From Brachypodius melanocephalos (lineage: Eukaryota; Chordata; Aves; Passeriformes; Pycnonotidae), in NCBI GenBank assembly GCA_013398615.1, contig VZSR01002415.1:518379-582378 (forward strand): a stretch of 64,000 bases of DNA, given 5' to 3'. Numbering within the stretch: position 1 is the stretch's first letter; each line of letters begins with the position of its first letter. Below are positions 55,701 to 64,000 of this stretch, piece by piece. Both the position numbers and the translations under genes were made by a program. The notes under the pieces are model-generated. The model was not told the DNA's origin, made no database searches, and was given only the letters and a program-made list of their open reading frames with translations.

Positions 55701-58700
55701 GCTTCGTCTACCAAGCTGGAGATCCTTCCACTCCCCTGGTGATCACGGCAATGGATCAGGATTTCCCTGATGTAAGAAACTGAAAGTGCTCTGTGTTCTG
55801 TCTCACTGCTTCAGGCTTCAAGCAGGATCAGGAAACACGAGGGAGGGAAGGTGGGGAGAGGTAAACACACAACAGAAATGTTCTCCTCTAGTGTTCCACG
55901 TTATATTCTCTTGGAAATTCCACACATAGCAGAACCACTTATGGTGTGATGTAATGGGGAGAAGCTGCTGGGCTCCCCTCTTCCAAAGCCAGTCCCACAC
56001 AGATCACTTGCATAGGTGTGTTTTGCTTCGGCAAGTACTAAATTGCCAACACAAGCTGGGTTAAGACTTGGGATTTTTTTTTCAATGTTCTTGTGATACA
56101 TTCTTGGCCTCTGAGCAACAGGTTGAACACAGTTGAGTTCAACCTTTCTCACCTGCTCAGCCCAGGTTTATTTGTTACTCTCCACACCTGCCCATACCTT
56201 AAGAGCTTTGGACAAATCCTGCCATGGGGTTGTTGGGAAAATGCCTGTGAAGCACAGTGTGGTTTGATCACCCACTCTCTGGCCTTTCAGAACATCAACC
56301 CCAACATCGAGTACTATCTCAAAAACAGCACCGATTTCATCGCAACCAGGGATGGACTCATCCTGACCAACGTGGTGCTGGAGTCCCCAGGAACTGTGAC
56401 CATCCAGGTAGGGCACCTTTTTTGGGTATTTTGTCAGGGGCCTGGAAAGAAGGAGGAATTCAAATCCTCTTTTTGCTTGGGTCAAAGGAAGCAGACTTGT
56501 AAGAAGCTGGATGTTCCCTTTGTCCACATGCCTGCCTAAGGCTTGCCTGGCACAGTGCCGTGCCCTGTGGAGCTGTCTGAACCAGCCTGGTCACAGCACT
56601 GCTGGAGTTCCAGGGGCAAGCACAGAGAGGTGCCAACACCTGCTGCTCCTGCCCCACACTCCCTCAGAACCCGTGCTGGGAACTGAACACAGAGCAGGGA
56701 TGTAGTTCAGCTCATCCACTCCCAGGGCAGAGAATCCTCAAAGCTCTTGTTCCCCTGTGACCAGGGGCTGTCCAGCCACAGTGAACGGCTGTGGTGAGGA
56801 TAGGGACAAGGTACTTTGTCCTCAAATCCCCGCCACAGACGTTGAGAGTGAGCTGGAGATCTGGAAGCCCCTAAGCCATCTCTTTCCCATGTTCCCATAG
56901 GCTGTTGGAAAAGATGTGTTGAGCCTGCAGGAGGCAAGCACCATAATTGTGGTGGAGGTCGTCCTTGACAAAGGTAGGCTGGGGAGGGAGTCTCTGTTTT
57001 CTGTCTGGGGAGTCTTTTCTATTTCTGTGGCAAACTGGCCATGATGGGTCACCTGCTAACATCTGTGGGCCTGGGCTGAGGCCAGCCCCAACCCTACAGG
57101 AGATTCTGTGGTGGCTTTAAGAGGGAAAACACCCCAGCAACCTCCTCAGAGCATAGTCACCACATGCCTCAAAAAGCCTCCCAAGGCTTTAAGTGGTGCT
57201 GTATATTGGAGTGTCTTTTCTTGTTGTTCCAAAGCTAAATCTGGGTTGGTTCATGCTGGGAAATAACCTAGGATGTCTTATCACGGCAAAGGAGACCTCG
57301 GCACATCATTGCTCCTTTTTAGCCAAACACAGAGAAAACCTCAATGTTTTGCCTGTCTTAGGCAGAGTAGAGGCAGCTGGCACACCTCAAAGCCAGGCTT
57401 GCCCATCAGCCAAAGCATTTTTGCTCAGGTCAGGTCAGGATCTTTTTCACCAGGATTTTATGGTCTTACAGGAGAAACAGCCCATGAGTAATAGGAGAGA
57501 CATGAGGCTTCATACATAACCCTCCAGCTACTGTTTAACCTTGTTGATGTAAAAACAGCTCACACTTCCATACTGCTGAGAAATGACTCTTAAATTGGTC
57601 TTTTAAACAAATTGGGATTGAAGTTCATGAAACAACTTATGCCTTGAGTTAAGATGACCCAATAGCAATGAATTTTTATCTCAGGATAGGCAGACAATGC
57701 CCAGACTCCACTGGAGTCTACACGATGATGTGCGATTGAAGTTCCATCGCTTCACCCTCTCATCACCACCATTGTGGGGTGGGAAAAACAAGCAGGTTCC
57801 TGAGTGTAAATTTGGATTCCCTAAAGGTAGTGTCACTTCACAGCTAAAAAACACTGAAACCCCATTTAAGGGTACATAAAATACAGCATAAAACTAGTCC
57901 ATGTGTGAGCTCACAGAGTTAAAAATGCTCCAGGCATGTACCAACACTTCTGGGCAACTGAAATGTTGCCCTTGCTGCTTAAGCCACATAAAGCAATGGT
58001 GCTGTTGAGTATGCAGAATTGCACAGCTCTGTGACACTCTGTGGGCTGTGGCTCCCCAGGAGATGGGATTAAACAGCAAAAATTCGCTGAGGTCCTAAAT
58101 TCTTGCCAAGGTGTTAATGATAAACTGAGGGCGGAATCCAATGTGGAGGGAATACTCCAATTCCATTATCATAAACACGTCAGCAGGAGAACGAAACCTT
58201 GTTTCATTAATCATTAATGAGAGTCATTTACACTACAAAATGAAACTTAAAGAATCCCACCACCACCAAGCAAAGCTGAGAATGGTACTGTCTTTTCACT
58301 CTGGTGTCTCTGATGCCTGACACTGACCAGTGGCTGGAAGAAGCAGCTGCCCCTGAGCAGACTGGGCAATATTGCTACAGCTACAAATGGGCAGGAAAGG
58401 TTTTCTTGTCCCTGGGACTTTCTAATGCTTTTCCTATTTCCTATTCTGTTTTTTTTTGTTGTTGTTTCTTATTTTGATGTACTCATCTGTATTGGAGGGG
58501 ATATTCCAGATGAAAGGAAGCTTTGCATTTTCACACACATCAAACCTCATTTTTGCATTCAGGTGTAAAAGGGTGAAGTGGGAAAGTCAAAGAATCAAAT
58601 AGCTTTACTCCATGTAGCATCTTCTTGCCTGATGCAGACAGGTATTTATTAACTTAGTTAAATCACAGGGTAAAAGTCACTGTCCTCTAAATGGCTGCTA

Positions 58701-60553
58701 CTTCCACTTCATAGAATTTATTGGAAGTGACAATATTCTGTGTAATAAAAAATAAGCCCTCTGCTTTTAGGACAGAAAAAAAAAAAAAAAAGAAAAAGAA
58801 AAAGATTTTCTGTGTTACTGTTACATTCTGCAGCACAGGATGCTTCCTTGCCTTTCAGAAATTGGTTGGAGCTTCTCTCACAGTGAAGAGTAATGTTGGA
58901 AAATGCTGCCTGCCAGTTTTAGGCTTTGTAACACTGGTTTGTTTTCCTCACAGCTGTAACCCCCTCTGACAAGATATACTCTGCTCGGGACATGGCTATC
59001 TTAGGGGGCATATTAGCAGCACTGCTGTTAATTGCCTTAGTCCTCATTGGAGTGCTAGTATGGAAATCCAGTAGATTGTATGGAAAACCTGTCAAATACC
59101 TGATGGAGAAAAAGGTAAGTGCCTTGTTTGGACCTGAACTTCTGAGAGTTAGAAAGTGGGATCTGAGGAAGCTTTGAAGTATGGATGGGCTGCCCAAGTA
59201 TCACACATTCGTGTGAAGGTGATGAATCACTCCCAAGACAAGTTTGCAGAGGTGGCATCCCTTCGGTGGTGTTTGCTGTTGTTCTTTCTGCCCCTGAGGC
59301 TGGAGTTGTGTGGTGGATGATGAGCAGACATGGTAAGGAGAGCACCACAGCTCCGTGGAGCACAAAATCTAGGATAAACCTGGCACACATCAGGGGTATC
59401 TCTGAAAAACACCTCTCTGTGGTGAACCACTGTTCATCCTCCATAGTCAAAAGAGAGGAGAGTTCCTTCATATGTATCCCAAAGCCTGGGCTCAGTCACT
59501 TGTCTGAACCTGAGCTATTTGATTTTGGACCCCTCAGATCCTTGGCAGATTGGTCACTGGGGAGTTTAGGGTGTAATTTGTCTGACCAGATGTTGATCTG
59601 TGCCATAGGCTGTGCCTGCCAGGAGTCTAAACCTGAGTGCAGAGCATGTAGCTCAGGTGGGTACCCTTCTCCCTGCAGAATGGGGTGGGTACAAGCCACC
59701 ACGTGTGTGGTGCTGGTGCTCAGTCCTCCTGGAGAACAAGTCCACTTACTGAGAAAACTCCAGAAATGGAGCCAATAAAAATATCTTTTTTTTTTTAAGA
59801 TAAAGGGATCTGCATCTTTCCCTGGCTTCAAATAGGTCTAACTGCAAACCAAGCTGAACTTTCCTGAGCAGGAGCTCAGTCACTGCAGCCACCCCTTCCC
59901 TCCTGCCCCCCCATTTCTTTTCCTGTCACTACAGTCACAATGGGTCTCTCCTCCTCTAGCTGTCCAAGGAAATCTCTGGGGGTCACAAGAACGAATATTA
60001 CCAGGAAGATGAACAGCCAGATGTGAGCACCAAGCAACATGAGACGTCAGAAACCAGCAGTGTCCAGGCAGAGACTCCTGTGCCGGAGCAGCCAGCACTT
60101 GCCTTGCACTCCTCCAGTGCAGAGGAAATGGAGAGTCTCCCAAAGGCCTCCATAGGTTCCACTGTCATCTTTGACCAGGAAGAGAAAGAGGAAGAAAAGG
60201 AGGAAAAGGAAGAAGAGGCTGGACCAGAGAAAGAAGTGAAGTCAATCCTCAAAACAGACAGGCACGTGGCAGATGATGGCTACAAAGCTGTGTGGTTTAA
60301 GACTGATGTGGACCCCGAGGCTGGAGAGAGGGTTGAAGTGATTGAGGACAATGCAGCAGATGATGATGATGATGGGGATGACAGTGACCAAGATCTGCAG
60401 AAGAATGGGGAAGAGGAGGAAGAAGGTTCTGACACCGACAGTCACCACAGAGGGCTTGGAGTGTCCTTTGCCTCAGAGAGCTCATCATCCCCAGCAGAGG
60501 TGACAGTCAACATGTCCCACACAGATGCAGGAGCAGATGACTCTGAATTATAA
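49669..60553 (+). CDS. CDHR5: CDHR5, cadherin-related protein of the brush border (14 exons)
   Basis: CDHR5 (mucin-like protocadherin) pairs with CDHR2 to link microvilli at the enterocyte surface. Exons: 49669-49747, 49937-50112, 51067-51117, 51449-51541, 51668-51766, 52901-53011, 53361-53537, 53880-53970, 55132-55229, 55565-55771, 56291-56407, 56901-56973, 58954-59114, 59960-60553; 2127 bases, 708 residues, frame continuous through GT-AG junctions. Signal peptide about 1-23; cadherin repeats about 27-450, with degenerate calcium motifs NENDNSPVF (114-122), TDADLD (150-155), LDYD (188-191) and AMDQD (387-391); membrane span 471-494; cytoplasmic tail 495-708. RAPWFLPC and SILKT...GYKAVWF (606-624) match human CDHR5 closely. 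No Ser/Thr/Pro mucin segment is found between the cadherin repeats and the membrane. The C-terminus DDSEL fits a PDZ ligand. Confidence 0.93.
49937..50112 (+). CDS. CDHR5: CDHR5 exon 2 (first cadherin repeat)
   Basis: Residues 27-85. Begins GCSVNNSRPSVPENQ (compare human QYCSVNKD), with two cysteines and an N-glycosylation site, and ends with LTKCVDYE, the repeat's acidic motif. Confidence 0.9.
50286..50555 (+). repeat. CR1-type LINE 3' fragment in CDHR5 intron 2
   Basis: Well-preserved CR1 tail: GACAGGATAAGAGGGAGTGA, GGGAAGAAATTCTTCCCTGT, AAGGCCAGGTTGGACAGAGC, GTGTCCCTGCCCATGGCAGG and GGTCCTTTCCAACCCAAATC, with degenerate octamers at the end. The most complete and least diverged copy in the window. 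Confidence 0.88.
51067..51117 (+). CDS. CDHR5: CDHR5 exon 3
   Basis: A 51-base, codon-aligned exon, residues 86-102 (EDPVLLLYLICRDSAGQ), a strand of the first cadherin repeat. Human has EAQLLCQSGG here. Confidence 0.88.
51449..51541 (+). CDS. CDHR5: CDHR5 exon 4 (repeat boundary)
   Basis: Residues 103-133. ILVTILNENDNSPVFAQP is the linker between cadherin repeats 1 and 2, with Asn in place of the usual first Asp of the calcium motif. Confidence 0.92.
51668..51766 (+). CDS. CDHR5: CDHR5 exon 5
   Basis: Residues 134-166. VSATDADLDTIYYEL carries the DxD calcium motif, comparable to human QAEDRDKDDILFYTL. An open frame runs from exon 4 through the intron into this exon, but the consensus splice sites and the motif spacing support two exons. 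Confidence 0.92.
52901..53011 (+). CDS. CDHR5: CDHR5 exon 6
   Basis: Residues 167-203, including YFAIRGVNNPEIYLQKALDY; LDYD is the cadherin LDxE-type motif. Confidence 0.92.
53361..53537 (+). CDS. CDHR5: CDHR5 exon 7
   Basis: Residues 204-262. TNTATATITIIIKQSDTRAP then WFLPC corresponds to human HTATATLVLNVV...PPWFLPC, the strongest identity in the extracellular part. Confidence 0.95.
53880..53970 (+). CDS. CDHR5: CDHR5 exon 8
   Basis: Residues 263-292 plus one base. LEPGPIYAVDPDYTINDRIV matches human RPGPIYAEDGDRGINQPII. Confidence 0.94.
55132..55229 (+). CDS. CDHR5: CDHR5 exon 9
   Basis: Residues 293-325: VFSVDADTGNLTMNKVVTSP, the typical cadherin D-x-x-T-G-x-L phrase, then SFLLQVM. Confidence 0.93.
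55565..55771 (+). CDS. CDHR5: CDHR5 exon 10
   Basis: Residues 326-394, spanning a repeat boundary: KYSVATVEIKVINKSNFAPY, then GVYNGTVF and ITAMDQDFPD. Two N-glycosylation sites. Confidence 0.93.
56291..56407 (+). CDS. CDHR5: CDHR5 exon 11
   Basis: Residues 395-433: NPNIEYYLKNSTDFIATRDG, then LILTNVVLESPGTVTIQ, aligned with human AITYRITNHSHFRMEGEVVL. Confidence 0.92.
56901..56973 (+). CDS. CDHR5: CDHR5 exon 12
   Basis: Residues 434-457 plus one base: last strand of the final cadherin repeat (ASTIIVVEVVLDK), comparable to human TATTVIEIQVSE. Confidence 0.9.
56974..58953 (+). other. CDHR5 intron 12, site where human has the mucin domain
   Basis: About 2 kb between the last cadherin exon and the membrane exon. 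In human a long Ser/Thr/Pro repeat region is coded at this point. I found no Thr/Pro/Ser-rich open frame or tandem repeat here, only an A-rich run near 58778-58804. Confidence 0.7.
58778..58804. repeat. A-rich run
   Basis: Seventeen or so A residues followed by GAAAAAGAAAAAG in CDHR5 intron 12. A simple repeat, likely length-variable. Confidence 0.85.
58954..59114 (+). CDS. CDHR5: CDHR5 exon 13 (membrane span)
   Basis: Residues 458-511. MAILGGILAALLLIALVLIG then VLVWKSS is one hydrophobic helix followed by basic residues, giving an outside-to-inside single-pass protein. Human has MAALGGVLGALLLLALLGLA. Confidence 0.96.
59960..60553 (+). CDS. CDHR5: CDHR5 exon 14 (cytoplasmic tail)
   Basis: Residues 512-708 and stop TAA. 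It contains a Glu/Lys-rich stretch (585-597), EVKSILKTDRHVADDGYKAV then WF (603-624, conserved), a poly-Asp run (645-649) and a Glu run (662-666), ending TDAGADDSEL. The tail should bind brush-border scaffolds; a C-terminal S-x-L fits a class I PDZ ligand such as harmonin (USH1C). Confidence 0.95.
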   Translation: MSKEISGGHKNEYYQEDEQPDVSTKQHETSETSSVQAETPVPEQPALALHSSSAEEMESLPKASIGSTVIFDQEEKEEEKEEKEEEAGPEKEVKSILKTDRHVADDGYKAVWFKTDVDPEAGERVEVIEDNAADDDDDGDDSDQDLQKNGEEEEEGSDTDSHHRGLGVSFASESSSSPAEVTVNMSHTDAGADDSEL

Positions 60554-63500
60554 TGGAAATTGGGTACATACTCCCAAAAATGGGGCAATCTCAGCTTCTC
60601 TGCTGACATAATGCCCATCTTTCTGCTCAGGGGGAAAACTGGAATGCAGAAGGGTAAGGTTATCTGTCCTGCTTGTCTGAATGCAGCAAATAAGGCCAGA
60701 AGAGATTACAGCTAATTTAACCCTTTAATGAGACCTTGGAATATCACTTAGGATTTTCAGGGTGAAGTGTTTCATCTTTCCACCTTCCTGCCTGTTCCCC
60801 CTGGGTCCCTTGACAGCACCTTTCCTAAACTGGCTGTAGCTGACCTGGCCTGGCAGCAGCGAGCCCAGCCCACAGGAGCACTTGAGTTGCACAGTCCAGT
60901 GTTGTTTGGCTCTTCCCTTTAGGGTGTTGCAGAAGGGTGTCAGCAAGTCCCTCTGAGCCTGCAGGTGCTCCTGTGACTATGCAGGAGCTGACTTCAGGGC
61001 TTGGCTCTGCTCTGTTCTCCCAGTACCAGCAGCTGGAATCTGCCACGAGGCCCTTGTCCTGCCGGCCAGGAGGTTCCATGCTCAGGACCTGCTGTTTCCT
61101 TTGTCACTGGTAAACAAGGACTGATCACATGTTCTTTACTGAAGGACTTTGTCATCAATTTTCAATGTCATAAACCCAGTAATTGTGCAGTGCTTTAGCT
61201 GTCTATCTGCTATCTGTCAGGCAAAAGAGCTCCTGAGAGACTGTCATCAAGTGCCAAGTCAGCACTCTGTTTCCAGGTAGCAGAGGGAAGGAAATATTTG
61301 ATGCTCTTGTCTAGGTTTGCACCTCCCATCAACCAATCTCTTCCCCCACCTGGCAGCCAAAAGCCAGGCTGGTTTCCACCAGCTGAGAGCACGGCTGTGT
61401 GCATTTGCATCTTCTGATCATCAGCACAAGGTTTGTGCTGCTCCTGGAGAAAGGAACCAAAGCGTGACTGCTGGGATCTGCAGGAACATCAGAGCACATG
61501 GTGATTCCCAGGGAGGCTTTTATCCTCTTGGGCCATACATGTCCCTGTCCCAGTGTTCCTGTGCTCAGTCCTGCTCTCCTGTCTCTGAGGAGTGCTGCCC
61601 TGGCCTCCTGGACTTCAGGAGCCCTGTTTGTGCTGAAGATCAAGTCCAGGACCTGGGAAGCTTTCCCACTTCCTGCAGCAAAGCTGTTTGCCCAGGAATT
61701 ACAATGTGGTAATGGAGGGTGGGGAGTGTACCCAGTGTTTGCCATATAAAGAGTCCCTCCAGAAGCTTTGGGATATGTCCAGGAAGCATTTCCTACAGGA
61801 CAATGAGAACTCTCAGGCAGCTGCTCACTGCCAACCCAACACCTCTGGCCACCAGCAAGGCTGAGGATCGAGCCCCGTGCTGATGCTGCTCATGGGAGCA
61901 TTGCTGATGTGGGGAGAAGCTGGAGTGCTTCTCCTCTGCTCCATTTCCTTGGAGCTGTGCCATGTGTGCTCCATTCCTGTCAGCACTCTGCTGGCTGTCT
62001 GCTGCTGTGTACTCTGGATTTCTGCTGGCACACTAATTTATGAGCTCCCTGTGACTGCAATCTCTGTTCAGTTCCTGGTGATTTCCTTCCCCTCACCAGT
62101 GTGCTTCCCATGCTCTTGGAATGGGACTGGTCCCATTAAACCAGTCTTTGTTTTCTCCCAGATCTCATCAGTGCATACAGCCACAGGATTTGGTGTTTTT
62201 CAGGGTTATGGGTGTTTAATTTCAAAGGAGGTGATGTTTGGTAAATATTGTGTCTGTGGAAGTGGTGGTTGTTGTGAGGAGAAGCACAACACCACAATAA
62301 TAAAACTAGGCAGCAAGCAGAGCTCAGCTGCTTCCAGCTATTGCCTGTTCAATCCTCCAGATCCTGTGTTCCTGACTCCTGTCTTTTTTGGAAAGAAATT
62401 AAGAAAAATGTGTAAGGAACAAGAAGAAAATTTAACCTTTTAAGTTCAGGTCCTTGTGAGCTTGCAGTCCATGTGTTTGGATTGGTTTGTCTGTTGAGGC
62501 TGGGAAGGGTGAGAGAGTTTTTGTATCCTTGTACAACAGTCACATTGATTCATAAGCGTCTGCATAAGAAAGAAAAATGTACTGATAGAAATGTTTTTTA
62601 GAAAATTGGATCAGCTTAGGTGTTTTTTGATGGCAAATAAGTATCTAAGTACCTTGAAGATCTCATCCTTGCAGTCCAAAGACATTGAAGTGCTTTTGGA
62701 AGTTTAGCTCTACAGGTGGATATAAGAAATCTCTTTCACCTTATCACTAGTCAAGCTCTGTTTTTATTTCTGTACCAATTTTTTAAAAATATTTGTAATG
62801 TAGAGCTATAAAAAGCTGGTCAGCAAATCTGCAGGGAGAGAAAGAGCAGTTTCAGTGTGGCCATGGTAAGTGTGGATTTGAGGTTTTACAGGTGAGAGTG
62901 GCACAGATGCCAAGGGAGAGGATCCTTGTGGCTTTCCAGCTTTGAGCACCCTCTCCTGATGTAACGCAGACCTGGCATGTGCCTGTTTCACCTTCATTTT
63001 GGCCTCTAGAAGGTAAAGAAGCCTCTCAGCTGCCAGGGGAAACTCTAAAGCTGAATTGAAACCAGCAGGTGCAAGCAGGGAATTGAAAAACTCAAGTAAA
63101 TACAGACATTTTGTAACAGGAAGTAACAGGAACAGACTGAAAAATTCAGGTGTCTGAAAATTAATTTCTGCTCAAATTCTGTCTCCATGTAGAACTGAAT
63201 AACCTCACAGATTTCATCAAGTGTCATTGGCATGACTGACAGTAAATGCATCCTTTTGGGGTTTTTTAATTTCTGAGGGAAAAATGCTTCTGGCACATGG
63301 CTTGTCAGAGTGCAGAGGACACTCGGTTTAGTTTTGAAGGAATGGAAGAGAACTGGAGACCTTTCTCTTTCTATGTAGGATAGCACAATGATCTAGCATT
63401 TATAAACTTCGAAATTATAAACAGTCAGAGATAAAAGACCTGTTTTAACCTGGTTCCCCTTGGATATTGAGCAGCCTTAGCTCCAAAAGGGATTCTTTTT

Positions 63501-64000
63501 CCTTCAAAAAAAGAAGTCAGTTAGATTTTATTCTGGTTTGTGTAAATTATTTTTTCATGAGTTGCTGAGTCCTCATGGAAATAAAGCTGACCTCAGCAGT
63601 AAATGGAATTTTAAAGAAACATGTAAGACACTATATTATATTTGTGTTCTGCTTGGATTTATACATCTTTATGGATGTGTTATGGGGTTTATATTAGGAC
63701 AAGTATCCTAACTGTTCAGGTGTAAAAGTAACACATTCCTTAGGGAGATACCAGACCATGTATCCCTTCTAGGTCCCTCATGAGCTTCTTGCCCATGGGA
63801 TGGTGAAACAAGCACCCATCAACACCATGGTCACAGTTTGTCTCTCCCGTGCTTACAAAAGCTTCAGGAGTCACAGGAATCACAGGGGCCTTCAGTCTGT
63901 GGGTTAAGGGCAGTTGTGAAGAAACAAAACATCCCTTCTTTATGAGGGATACAAAAAACATCCAGTTTTTTAAACAAAACATCCAGTTTTCTTTATGAGA
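60554..64000. other. CDHR5 3' flank
   Basis: No gene supported. Part of it must be CDHR5 3' untranslated sequence, but the end is unclear: AATAAA occurs at 62299-62304 and 63580-63585. In human the next gene is IRF7; I see no IRF7 exon here. The 188-codon open frame at 61877-62443 begins with hydrophobic, cysteine-rich residues but has no recognised family. Confidence 0.5.

Larger units (their letters stand above)
49748..59959 (+). other. CDHR5 introns other than intron 12
   Basis: Introns over 300 bases: 50113-51066 (CR1 copy), 51118-51448, 51767-52900, 53012-53360, 53538-53879, 53971-55131, 55230-55564, 55772-56290, 56408-56900 and 59115-59959. I saw no extra exon or RNA gene in them. A 197-codon open frame within 59185-59778 has no family signature. 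Confidence 0.6.

Noticed and set aside
59185..59778. 197-codon open frame in CDHR5 intron 13
   Set aside because: No homology recognised, and the flanking exons join in frame without it.
61877..62443. 188-codon plus-strand open frame with a hydrophobic start
   Set aside because: It has Met, Leu and Cys clusters like a signal or membrane protein, but a frame this long is expected about once by chance in 64 kb on both strands. There is no splice, family or motif support. Transcript or conservation data could revive it.

Overview
This window is vertebrate nuclear DNA, almost certainly from a bird. Four CR1-type retroposon tails, the repeat class that dominates avian genomes, lie in it. The secretin gene has the avian layout, in which one precursor carries both secretin and a second secretin-like peptide. 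Genes are split by GT-AG introns and protein similarity to human orthologues is high. I cannot fix the species; a songbird is possible but not shown.

Layout, left to right. Positions 1-3018 lie upstream of a CpG island (about 2785-4170) that acts as a two-way promoter. On the minus strand it starts what looks like TMEM80, of which only a 19-base coding first exon is inside the window. On the plus strand it starts DEAF1 (3650-22429), a transcription factor with SAND and MYND domains, in 12 canonical exons plus one in-frame 66-base cassette exon. DRD4, the dopamine D4 receptor, follows on the minus strand (25369-34337, 4 exons), tail to tail with DEAF1, and starts in a second CpG island. SCT, the secretin precursor, follows on the plus strand (coding 45639-47984, 5 coding exons and a likely 5' non-coding exon). 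CDHR5, a cadherin of the intestinal brush border, is on the plus strand (49669-60553, 14 exons). The last 3.4 kb holds the CDHR5 3' flank and no gene I can support.

The order and all relative strands (TMEM80, DEAF1, DRD4, SCT, CDHR5) match human 11p15.5, so this is an old conserved block and not an accessory region. The genes do not share a pathway. DEAF1 is a nuclear regulator, DRD4 a neuronal and retinal receptor, SCT a gut and brain hormone, and CDHR5 an enterocyte adhesion protein.

The most interesting points are: a dense field of TTCGGG/TCGG motifs in the DEAF1 promoter, the sequence DEAF1 itself binds; the 66-base cassette exon just before the DEAF1 MYND domain; an unexplained CpG-rich patch in DEAF1 intron 10 with an ATG and splice donor in a phase compatible with the MYND exons; a perfect inverted repeat of two CRX/OTX-type TAATCC sites upstream of DRD4; duplicated hormone exons in SCT with unequal processing signals; and a CDHR5 that lacks the mucin-like domain. 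All exon models were built by eye from reading frame, splice signals and remembered family sequences, with no alignment or transcript evidence.
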